From assembly GCF_004193775.1 (NCBI RefSeq), contig NC_041012.1, forward strand, positions 11,739,223 through 11,803,222: a stretch of 64,000 bases of DNA. Direction: 5' to 3'. The position numbers were made by a program, and so were the translations under genes. The stretch comes from Glycine soja. Its lineage: Eukaryota > Streptophyta > Magnoliopsida > Fabales > Fabaceae. Under the pieces are notes generated by a model that worked only from the letters and a program-made list of their open reading frames with translations, searched no databases and had not been told where the DNA came from. Below are positions 47,818-59,800 of this stretch, one piece after another; position 1 is the first letter of the stretch; the number at the start of each line of letters is the position of its first letter.

Positions 47818-50800
47818 ATGACCGAGAGAGACAAATTTAAAATGTCGCTTGTCGATTACGCTTCCTCTTCAGACGACGACGTTCCGGAACCCACTGAAGA
47901 AGAACACCGTAAAAAGGAGGAGCCCCAATCACCTCCTCTTCGTTCCAAGTAATTCCATTTCCCTTTGCTTTTTCACAAAGTTGTTCTAATTGCTTTGTGC
48001 TTTCAGTGTATAATTCCTTGGGTTATTATTTTTTTAGTGATTTTGGTTTCTTGCTGTGAGATATATCGATAATTTTTCTGTATTCTTTCGCAATTTTAAT
48101 TTTGAGATACACTGGCTTGTGTTGTAGTTGGCATTTTTAGCTTTATAGATTCTTGTCTTTTGTTTGCACTTTATGCATTGGGAACTGACACAAAGAATGA
48201 TGTGTATTCTTAGAATGTGAGTTTTATCTAACTCAACCCCAAAAGTTAGCTCATACACAACCTAGGAGAAGAAATTGTTTGGTTTCTTAGACCTGCTAAC
48301 TTATCTGAAATAAAAGTTCAATGTTGGAGCTTTGCATATATAGCCGATTGCATATGGTTAGCTTTTTGGTTTAATGCAATTTTTAGCTGAAGAGACAGGT
48401 GGGGTTGGGAGTGGGGGATGATCCCTGCTGAAAATTCCCCATTAGAAACACAATTAGGAAGTAGGTGGGGTTGAAAACACATGACATGTCATTTCTATTA
48501 AAACTTTTAAATGGCATATTCATAGCTTGCAGTTTGGTAGTATACACAAACTCATTGTTCTGGCATTAGAATTCTGCATGCGTTTGCCTATAATTTCTTC
48601 AAGGCTCTGTCTTTGATGGATATTTAAAGAGATTTGTTTTATTTTGTGTTGTTTGCATTTTTTGCAATTCTTTCTTGGGGAGAAAGTATATAACCATCAC
48701 AATGTAGCAACAGTTTGTTACAGAATATTTAGGATATCTTTCTTGATTTGTTTCATTACCTAATTAACTGGTTAGGCTTGTACTAGTTCTACTAGTACTT
48801 TTACCTAATTAATTAATAGTATAAATAGGAGTATTAGGTTAAGGTATTGTAATATATTATATCCATCAATTATATTTTCAGTATTTTTGTGCCATTTTTC
48901 TCTCTTTCCCTTTTTTCCCAATCCTAAACCTAAATATTCAACACCATTGAAACTGTTTACTGGTAAGAACAGTATTGCGGCATAGCCTGATGTGAACCTG
49001 AGTAGGAGTGGATCGCTTGATACTGGCTATGGAGGTTTGGATGACGCTACTTCTGGTGAAGGAAGATAAGTCAGGGTAGACGCCACTTCCGGTGAAGGAA
49101 GATAAGTCAGGGTAGACGCCACTTCCAGTGAAGGAAGATAAGTCAGGGTAGACGCTACAATGATTACCTTGATAAGTCTGATAATTGGTTCAGCAAGGAA
49201 CCCAGAGAGAAACTCTCATCCAATTTTATCAAATGCCAAAAGTCTTTTTCATTCAAAACAAAAACCAATATTTATAGTGTGTCTGAACAAAAAGATAAAA
49301 ATAGGCATGGACCTTCTAAACAGTTTGGGCCAAAATTACAATAAAAATAAATTATAACTAAAAACATATTTAACTTGGGCCTTCAAATTAGTTTGGGCCT
49401 TCAGCAACAATTAATTGTCTTGATAGTGTCTCTGCCTCTGGGCCTTCATCCTTCTCCACTTGGGCCTTCATCCTTCTCCACTCGGGGGCTTTGTCCTTCT
49501 CCACTTGGGCTTCGTCCTTCTCCACTTGGGCCTTTAGCCTGTATTTGGCCAGTTTCATGATTCTCATCATTAGCCTAAAAGATAATGTTTTGTTTCTAAG
49601 AACTGCAACAAAGACTGAAAGTAAATGCAGGAAATATAAAGATTATTGGTCATGCTAACTTATTCAACTACAATCCAAATTTTAGCCAAGTTAGGGTGGG
49701 GGTGCCGATCCTTGTTAAGGTTTCCTATTACAAAGGCAATGTGTAGATTTTGCTTTTGAATTGTATTGTAGCTCATATTCATGACAGATTCTATGGCGGA
49801 CCAGCATCATAGGTTGTGCACCATGCACCACAATTCACAACTTTTAGATTCATCTACGGTGCAAAGTCGTATCATAGACCCTTCCTACCAAATCATCTCC
49901 TACTTCCCTTCCTTCCTTCATGGCTGCTGCTGCTGCCACCCTCCTTCTATGCTCCTGCTGCTGCCAAACGCCTTACATCGTTGGTCAACTGCTTCCTTCG
50001 GAGATCTTGTATGACCTATGCCTTCTTGTCTTAATTTCCTCTGCATGTGAGTTTTGCGGTCCTAAGGCAAAGACTAATTTCGCTCTCCCTTCCAACCATC
50101 GAGTCCTCCAGCTGCAACCATGATGTCGCCGCTCAACCTGAATCTCACCCCCTCTGCCCAACCTGAACCACACCCCCACTGCCGTCCCCTTCCGGAACCA
50201 GTTACCATTTTTTTTTCGGTGCAGCGCTAGTGGCCTACCAGGTTTTATATTTCGACATTGTCCTACACGCCAGCATGGCCGATCCATGTGGCTTTGGGTT
50301 TGGTTACAATCATCACCCCATTGCCGCAATTGAGTTCCACCACGTGATGACAAGTGATTCGGACTTGTCCTCCATGATCGATTTGAACCATAATAAAGGT
50401 GATGTTAACGGGACCAGTTCTAGAATCTTCTATCTCGACCTTAACCATCCTCCTTCACAAGAGATCACTTGATCTGAAATGGATTATGAAATTTCTCTTA
50501 AGTTTTTTTTAGAAGTAGATAAATCTCTATTTTTTAGCGAGAGAGGAACCACTGTTTTATGCTAATGTTTCTTAAATCAGGAAACGATTCTTCGGTTTTT
50601 ATTTTGTTTTGATTGTGTAAGTGTGTAATGTTTATGGTTTGCAGCCAGAATTTGGTTTAATGAAATTAACACGAAATGTTTGCATTATTATGATTGTGAT
50701 CTCTGATTGGTTTGGTGGCAACTGGAGTGCAGCAGTGGTGGACGTGTTGGAAGGGAGGAAAGTTGGAAGGGAAGGATATAATTTGGTAGGGAGAGTCTAT

Positions 50801-53800
50801 GATAAGTGTTGGGAATAAGGAATTTAATGTATAATGATGTGATAGGATACAATATCTGATTTAAAGGAAACTGAATATCCTCTAATTATGTGTAATCAAT
50901 ACTAACTATCTGTATAAACAAGCATCCGCTGTGTACTTTGACACACGGTTTCAGTCTATTATCCCTCTATATTTTATCTAATTTTACAATAAGACTTTGC
51001 ACCAGATGAATCTAACGGGCGTGAATTGTGGTGCATGGTGGCACCTATGATGGTGGTCCACCCTAGACACTGTCCATATTCATCATAGAACTTTATGGTG
51101 TTGTTTGATCCGTGAAGCCAACCCACCTCGTGGGAAAAGACTTGGTTGTTGCATTTGCTGCTTATAATGCTTTGGACATCTTTTGAGAGTCATAATTTAT
51201 CCCTGAATATTTTTGGAGTGTTTCTTGCTGAATCATTGTGCAACTTTAATGCCCTTGAAAAGATTGTGCAATTTTCATAGAAGGAAGAGGGAGAAGATTG
51301 CATTGTCTCAGTGTGATTTATAAAGAAGCCTTTGGTGTTTACCTGATTTGAGTTTAGTGTTAAAATTCACTGGTTCACTGTGGTTTATATATTTTTAGCT
51401 TATCTGTGAAAGAATTTTCATGCAAGCTCTCTTATGTTGTACTTCTATGGTTTCTTCAGGGGTCTGTCTTTGATGGAAATTCAGAGAGAGCAGAGAGCCC
51501 TTTTCTGCTCATATAATTTAATTTTTACATTCCTTTTTCTCCCCATGCTTTTGTGCTGATGTTGCACAATGATTTCTTTTGGGAAATTACAAAATAGGAA
51601 ATTTCGGTAAACGGAATTTCTAATCTAGGAACATATAACCATTCAAGCACTCAAGCAGTAATGAAGTAAATAAGTAATTGCTCATTAACCTCTTCTAAAA
51701 ATCTTTGACCAATGGAGTGGTTACTTGATCCTGAGTCACATCGTAACTGCATCAGTGACCCATGTATCTCTTCTAATTAAAATTTCATTGTCATGTAAAG
51801 AAAATGGAACGTATACTCTTTTCATGATTTTTGTGTAAGATACATCATACATGTTAACCTTAAAGAGTCTCATCATAACTACATCAGTGAGCTAGATCCC
51901 ATAAAAATTCTGCTTTCCTGAAAAGTACAAAAGAAAGGACCTGGAGATAAAGGCATGTTTTATACATGTGTGCATCAGTGTGTGACACGTCTGTTTTTGT
52001 CGTCTTATGCAAAGTGTTAACAAACATAAACTATAGTAACAATGTATCGTTTCACCTTTCTTGACCAACATTGTTCTCTATTCTCAATATTAATGCATTT
52101 TCAATGTGTAGGACTAAATCTGGATCTTCATCTAACCAGCAGCTAGAAAATAAACCACATTCATCTCCGCCTTCAGTGGAGAAACTTCCTGATGCTTCTC
52201 TTCTTTTGGATGCACCCACTGTCTCATCTAATCTAATGAGTGCTAGTGACCACTTCTCTCGAGTTGCCGCAGCTCAAGCTGAAAATGCTTCACGGAAGCG
52301 AGACTCAAATGGAATGGCATCCTCTACTGTTCGTAGTAAAGTTCCCAGAGCAAACTTGCCCCATTCAAGGAATGTTCCAGAAACTTCTGGTAGTATGCTA
52401 GTTCCACCTCAGATCAGTGGAAGGTATGTAGTGATGTGTAAACAGATAGCTGTCTGCTTTTTGACTTATTTGTGCATTTGCTGCTAGTTATTTTTAGAAG
52501 TTAGAGTTTGTTTGTTTTTTAAAATTTTATCTTGAATTGATGCATCGGGTGACATGGGGTGAATTTACACAAGTTATGCACTTAGATTGAATTTGAAATG
52601 AGCTCTGCCCTGCTGTCTGTTTATAATTTAGATATTGATTTCATCAATTTAGTACTGTTTTTTGCAATTTTGTATTGTTTTCTATACTTTGTTATTTTAG
52701 TTTTGTTGAGACAATGTGTAGATATTATACAGGTCATTACTTATTAGTATTATTATTTTGATTAAAAAAGAGACTTCCACCTTAAGTGAAGAAAAAGGGA
52801 AAGAAAAGAAAATAATATAGCTCTCCATTCCCCTTGCACATCCGAGACAGCAACCCCTTTGAAAATTAATGACCAAAAACCGACAATGAATGGGTAAAAG
52901 CTAGCTTATACTATATATGTTAGATTTATATATGTATAGCTTTTATGTTATTTTATATTTTAGTGTCTTGTCTCTGCCGTAGTCATTTGTCATAGAGAGA
53001 CAGCTTGTATTTGAACTCTTAATGTATAAATACATTTCAGCTGTGTGTGAGACACTCAAGTATTATTATTCAAGTATTATTATTCAAGTATCTGAGTCTC
53101 AATTTGGTATCATAGCGGGTCAATCCCGCTCTGCCTGGTTTCCGCTGCCAGCCATTGTCTCCAGCCACCGTCCACCGCCGATGTTTATCTGGCAAACACC
53201 AGATCTAGAGTGCCTTTCTGAGCGAGGCAGAACCCAAGTGGTCACAGGTCCTATTTCATTCCCACGTGCAGCTTTTGTACACCACCTTGTAAGGCGTGTG
53301 CAGTTCACGCGCTGTGTGTCCATTGTCGGAATGTCACCTGACCACTGCCATAGTAATTGCCGGAGGCTCCTGGTCCCTTTTTAGGCCCTGATTCGTCGTT
53401 TCTTCCGTGTTTGGTTTGTGGGTTTGAATGTAACCCTTTCTTGGTCTTGGGTTTGTACTCTGTTTTTGGGAAATACTTGAGTTGTTGGTTCTACTGTCAC
53501 TGGAAAGTTATGTTGCTGCCACCAGCTGCTTGTCGTTGCCTATTGGCCCTATTTCAAGTCCCTCTTCAATTTGCCTCAGTATGAAGACTGTGTTCAACAT
53601 CTTTTTTTTTCTCTTTTGGGTCTTATTCTTTTCCTGTTACAGCAAAATGACCAGGTCTGATCTTCCTCACCATGCCTAACAAGAGGATTACTAGAAAAGA
53701 CCATATTGAATGCACATTTTGCAAGAGGAACTGGGCATACTTGGAAAAATGCTTGAATTTATTTGGTATCCCTAACAAGACAACAGATGCATCCAAACTC

Positions 53801-56800
53801 AAGAGAGCCGAGCCTAAATTCTCTGATGAAGAATATCAGGAATATCTAAGGTTAAAAGCCAGCAGACAAGCTCAACCTCCTTTAACCTCTAGTATTTCAA
53901 CAGCTTGCATTTCTCAATCTATGGACATTCAAGGTCCATGGGTGATTGACAAAGGTGCTTTTGATCATATTTCTGGTGATGCATCTTTGTTTACCTCCAT
54001 GTCTTCCCAAAAGTTTCCTCATCTTATAAACTTTGCAAATGGATCCAATGTGACTTCTAAAGGAATTGGTCAAATTTCTCTATGCCCTTCCTTAACCTTA
54101 AAATCTGTCCTTTTTGTTCCTAATTGTCCTTTTGGTTTAATTTCTCTAAGTTAGTTAACCAAGTCTCTAAATTGTTCTGTAACATTCTGTGATGATTCCT
54201 TTATTATACAGGAAGGTGGTACAGGTCTTACAATTGGAGTAGGACGTGAGTCAAGAGGACTCTACTATCTGGAAACAAGTTCTTTTGTGTCCTGTGTTGC
54301 TGCTCCATCTCCTAAACTTCTTCATGATTGCTTATGTCATCCAAATTTGTCAAAGTTAAAGCAAATGGTTCCTGATCTCATTAGATTACAAGTGTTAAGA
54401 GTGTGAATCATGTCTATATTGATTACATAAGATCAATCTAATCATAAATAAGAGAATATTATGTAATCTTAGCATAAGGTATCCTATTGCCCTAGAGAGA
54501 CTTGGTGAAAATATGTGCTAGTTGATCACTAGATTTCACAATTATAGTGATTTCTTAGGAGATAATATTTTCTTTGACTAAATAGCAATAATTTTATATA
54601 TGTCCAGTTCATTAATGAAAATCCAGATCTAAGGTAATGTGAAAGGCTTTTTTTTCTTACCAGAGAAGAGTCAGCCCAGTCTACATTTGTATAAGTAACA
54701 ATGTCCATATTGCGACAGCTCTCATAGATAAACCCTATTTTAGGAGAAGAATATATCTCAAAATCCAAACCATTGTCCATTGCATCCCAATGGCTGTCAC
54801 GGGATAGTTTAACTAACAACTCCAATGGAAAGGGATATATCTGTTGTGGTTTTATCGAGGCAGTTTATTTTCCCACTGGTCTCCAATATTTTCCCAGGTC
54901 TAAATACAATTCCCCTTAATCTGGTATAGAAGTTTATTGTTGAGGTACATTGGCTTATCAGTTGATTTGCAATCTAGCATCCCAGTTTCTTCCACAATGT
55001 CAAGCACAATTCCTTTTGAGAGTGTTAAGAATCAGAAATATATAATTTATAGATTTATTAGTATTTGATTTAAAGGAAACATATCGTCTCATTATTAGTA
55101 TTTAATGTAATTATCCTATATAAACACGCATCCGTTGTGTACTCTGACACACGGTTTCAGTCTATCATCCCTCTATATTTTCTCATTTTACATGGTATCA
55201 AAAGCTACGTTGAGAGAATAAGGAAAAACCATTCCTCAACGGGGACCCACTGTCCCTAGTGAGCCTTTTTGCTCACTACCTTTCTTCTATCATTCTTTTT
55301 CTAATTTCTGGTGAACCTTTATATTTGCCGCGCCTTTTCCAGCGATTCTTTCCACATTCTGGTGAACCTCTCTACTTCTCACCGTTTTTTCCACATCCTG
55401 GTGGACCTTTCTGCTCTTCACCTATCTTTCGATGACCCTTTCTTCTTTTTCCGGTGACATTTTTGGCCACCGTCACTTTTCTGGCGACCCATTGTCCCTG
55501 ATGAGGCCTTTTGCTTGTCGCCCTCTTTCTGGTGGACCTTTATACTCGCCACACCTTTTCCAGTGACATTTTAAGCTTTCCTAGCAACCCACTTCCCCAT
55601 CCAGCATTTCGTGAGCTCCCACACACTCTTTCCCTAATGAGCCAAACAGCACCCACGCGTCACTGTTCTCTGACACATGAAGGCGCGTAATGGTGCCTTT
55701 GCCGGCATGCTTCCACCTCTAGCGACATCCCTTCTTTACACTTCTACCCCTGCAGTTTGGGGCCATTATGACCTCGTTCGACGTGCTCTCTCTTTTGTAA
55801 CCCGTTTGTTTTTCCAGCTTCTTTCTTTTGTTGCAGGTACTGTTTGTTTGTTGTCAGAAAGTGGGTTATGAGTCTAACTCAACCCTACAAAACCGACTTG
55901 TAAGGTGAGGATTCCTTGCCACTTATATAGTTTATCTTGACACTATGTTTAGCCGATATGGGACTTCAATATGTCCCTTTTGCCCCAGCTACTCCCCATG
56001 TAGAACTTTCAACACATCCCTTCTATCTAGGGGTGACCACAATTTAGGTGGCTTTTTCCAACATCTCCCATCATGCTCAAGGCTACCTGCCTAGATCATG
56101 ACAAACATAGGAACTCATTTAGGATAGACTCTGATACCCTGTCAGAAAGTAGGTTTGGGCTTAACTCAATCCTACAAAACTGGTTTGTAAGGTAAGGATT
56201 GCTTCCCACTTATATAGTTTATTCTAACACTATCTTTAGTTGATGTGGGACTTCAACATGTCCCTTTTTGCCCATGACTATCCACCATTTGGTACTTTCA
56301 ACACACCCTCTCTATTTAGGGGTGACCACAATTTAGGTGGTTTTTTCCAACATTCCCCCTCACTCTCAAGGCTATCTGCCTAGAGCGTGACAAACACATG
56401 GACCCATCCAGGATAGGCTCTGATACCATGTTAGAAAGTGGGTTATGAGCCTAACTCAAACCTACAAAGCCGGCTTGAAAAGTGAGGATTGCTGCCCGCT
56501 TATATAGTTTATCTCGACACTATATTAATCATTGTGGGACTTCAACATGTCCCCTTTTGCCTACGGCTACCCGTCATGTGGAACTTTCTACACACTCCTT
56601 CTATCTACAGGTGACGACAATTTAGGTGACTTTTTCCAACATCCCCCTCACGCTCAACACTACCTTCCTAGAGTGTGACAAACATAGGGATCCATCCAAG
56701 ATAGGATCTGATACTATGTCAGAAAGTGGGTTATGAGCCTAACTCACCTTACATTTTTCATTTTCCTGCACTCTCTTGGCTACTTCGGGTTCTTGTGAGA

Positions 56801-59800
56801 ATTTTAGCCAGTGGTTTGTCACTGCCTCCTAGTCGTTCATTTTTCGGCAAAGAATGTATGTCACATATCCTGCCGCTGTCTCTTTTTCAGCATGCTTTCC
56901 GGCAACCACCTTCAGCTCGCTGCTCATTTTCCGGCGGAAAACTTTCTGATTGCCTCTTTGTCACTGTATTTTTCCGGCGTGTTTCTCGGTGACTTTTGTG
57001 CTTCGCTGGTTGTGTGTTTCTGCCACTATTTCCTCCTTTTTAAGTTTCAATAGTTTTGGGTCTCCGATGTTTGTTTGAAGCTTCTAAATCTTGGTTTTAA
57101 GAAGATTTGAACTTGCTTTGAATTTTCTTAGGTTGATGGATATTCCAGCTCTCTCTTTCTAGTAATATTCCTCGATTTCCCCTAGATCCTTGAGTCATCT
57201 TCAAAATATTGGTTTGAAGCTTCCAAATGATGGTTTTAAGAAAGTCGGAACTTGCTTTTCTTAGGCTGATGCAATATTCCAGCTCTCTCATTCTAGCCAT
57301 ATTCCCTGACTTCACCAGCATCCCTGAGTTGTCATTCAAACTATTGCCTTTTTAGTGGAGCTCACTTTTTTGTTTATTGTTTAGAATTAATTTTCTTGTA
57401 ACAAGCTGATTGCTTAGTAAGCTTCAGCTTGAGGAGTGTTGAAAATCAGAATTAATATTCTGATTCTAGTATTAATTATAGTTTATAGGGATATTATCTT
57501 TTGATTTAGAGGAAACAAAATATCCTCTATTTATGTATAATTGATGTAACTATCCTATATAAACATGCATCCGTTGTGTACTCTGACACGGTTTCAGTCT
57601 ATCATCCCTCTATATTTTCTCATTTTACAGAGATAGCACTTTTTGCTCTTGATGGCTAGCTCAGCTGGCTACCTCAACCTATCTGATTGAGAGATAGCAC
57701 TTTCTGTTTAAGACCATGTGAAGATTCATGTGAGCTAGTGTTGTCAAATTGCAGCCATGGCAGCATCATTGCAGTATGGCATTGTGGATTTTTTATAAAA
57801 ACGCCATCTAATGACCATGGCATGGAAACTTTCACATGCCTGCCTATGATGGCCACTACTATTTTCATGGCAGTTCTGATGGCCATGGTGGAAATAGCAG
57901 CTAAATCACCTTAAAATAAAAAAACAAAAAAACAGATGCATATCACCTAAGAAAAGTCCTAATGTCCAATCAACCCATAATAGCCCATCAAACCACAACA
58001 AACACACCTTTGCTCTTACATCTTTGCTGTCTACACTTGTAGTTCTCTGCTTCTACCTCAGAGGCCCAAACTCATGTGGTCAGCTGCTCTCACATTTGTC
58101 ATCTCCAGCAAATAGCCCTTAGTTGGTAAAAATGTCAAGTACTGATTGCACTTCATCGCGGCCACAACAAAGTGCCCGATGTTGTGGCTATCACACAGTA
58201 TAACAAGAAAACGATGCAGGATATAATAAACTTATGTCAAGACTCGAGAACAATAAACCAGAAATACTGTAACAAATAAAATTCACCAAAAAATCTGTTT
58301 AGTAACCCTTGCTTCAACAAAGAGGACATAATCACTAAGAAAGAAAGAAATAGGACAAAACAGAGAAGGAAATAGAGAGGGATCTACAGTTTGCCAAAGG
58401 CAGGTCATTTACCAATGAGAGGCTGAAACAATGGCTTGCGTGGTTAATTTGGGTATGGGTTTGGTATGGTACTAAGTATAATAGCTCCACTCATATTACA
58501 CCCTTCAAGGTTCTAAATGGTTGAGATACCCACTTTTGCTCAAATGAACTACTGTACCCTCTGTTGTACAAGTTAATCAGATGGTATTTGAAAGGGATGT
58601 TTTATTAGCAGAATTATGAGCTAATCTTCTTTAACTCAAGATTGAATGAATATTGTAGAGACATGTTCGATTGTATTTGGGTTAGACATTGAGAGAGAGA
58701 GAGAGAGAGAGGGGACTCTTGGATTTTGTGGAGTTGTGATATCTTCCCTCTTGATTCAGCGACAATCATCTTGATTCAGATTGAAGAAGAGTGATAATCA
58801 ATAAGAGTCCTGTTCTTTTCAATATATTTAGTATTTTTCTGATCATATTCCTATTAAAAGAGAGTCATTATACCAACACAATTTTCACTGTGTTTCACTG
58901 TTGTATTTTTAATTTCCAGGAAGGTTTCATGTTGTAACTATTAAATTAAAAATACCAGTATAGATTGTTCTGATGAGTACATGTTGCACTCACATATGTT
59001 CCCATTCCTTTGTGTAGAGAGTTGGGTAACTTGGACCGGAGTAGGAAGCAATGCAAATATTGGAATCTTCTCTTGGTCTTATTTTATTCTTTTTTGTTTT
59101 ATTCCCTTTCCTTTCTAGGGGCAATCCTTGGTGCAACGGTAAGGTTGTAGCACTGTGAGTCTGTGACCTAGAGAGGTCATGGATTCAAATCCCGAGAACA
59201 ACCTCTTTGCTTGGGGGGTAAGGGTGTTTAATCTACTTCTCTTCAGACCCTACCTGTCAGGAGGCTTGAGCACTAGGCCATCTTTTTTCATTTGTTTTTC
59301 TTTTTATAGATAGCTCTGCTTTGAAAGGGCATTTGATGACATCACCAATTAAAATTCTATCTTCTTAGAAAAGTTGAAATTGAAATTTATCCTGAGTTAA
59401 ATAATGCTTACTATCTCACTTCCTCCAGACAGTCTGCACATGCTGGTTGTTCCTCTTCCAGAAGCATCTGATGTCTAGGGATAATTGTTTAGTACTTTGC
59501 CATACACATTCCCATGTCCTATAGTTTGGTTTCCCGTCTGTGCCATCCATTCTGAAGCAATAAAGCATAGCTTCTACGTTCTTGACGTGACAAGTTGGGC
59601 AAACGTGCATAAAAAGCGCACAAGCAAACATGCTACTAATCTTTTCTTTTACTGTTTTGTTTTAGGCAATGCTAAAGCTGAGATACTTGTTGTCTGTTCT
59701 TCAAATTCTCATAACTGAAATGTCTTTGTGTGTGTGTGTGTGTGTGTTTTCTTTATATATATTCATGGATTTCTGATTTTGTAATTTTCAGGAAAAATGT

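Larger units (their letters stand above)
55853..56745. repeat. Tandem 288-bp units, three plus partial fourth
   Basis: Unit starts (gtcagaaagtgggttatgag and close variants) fall at 55853, 56141, 56430 and 56718, giving periods of 288, 289 and 288 bp. Each unit contains acttatatag, tgtgggacttcaa, a word ccacaatttaggtg-like or similar, and tctgatac near its end. The fourth copy ends after about 28 bp. Confidence 0.9.
55023..57629 (+). mobile_element. Non-autonomous LTR retrotransposon (2607 bp)
   Basis: Two LTRs (55023-55192, 170 bp; 57437-57629, 193 bp) share tatcctatataaacacgcat-type and cacggtttcagtctatcatc sequences and have TG/CA ends. The primer-binding-type word tggtatcaaaagc begins at 55193, and a purine tract gaggag ends at 57436. 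Flanks gagag and gagat are a near-match 5-bp duplication. The interior lacks gag-pol: it has a pyrimidine-rich leader with repeated 'tctggtgaacctt' words, then three tandem 288-bp units (55853-56717), then unassigned sequence. It would depend on another copia element's proteins. Confidence 0.85.

Noticed and set aside
49043..49160. CRISPR-like repeat array
   Set aside because: The 36-bp units are directly adjacent without spacers and the window is plant nuclear DNA; it is a minisatellite.
49781..50472. Overlapping open frames as a new gene
   Set aside because: Frames overlap on both strands, show no motif, and lie in an inverted-repeat element within an intron.
53022..53384. 120-codon open frame starting MYKYISAVCE
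   Set aside because: It spans the LTR end and primer-binding-type site of the copia piece, so it is retroelement leader, not a gene.
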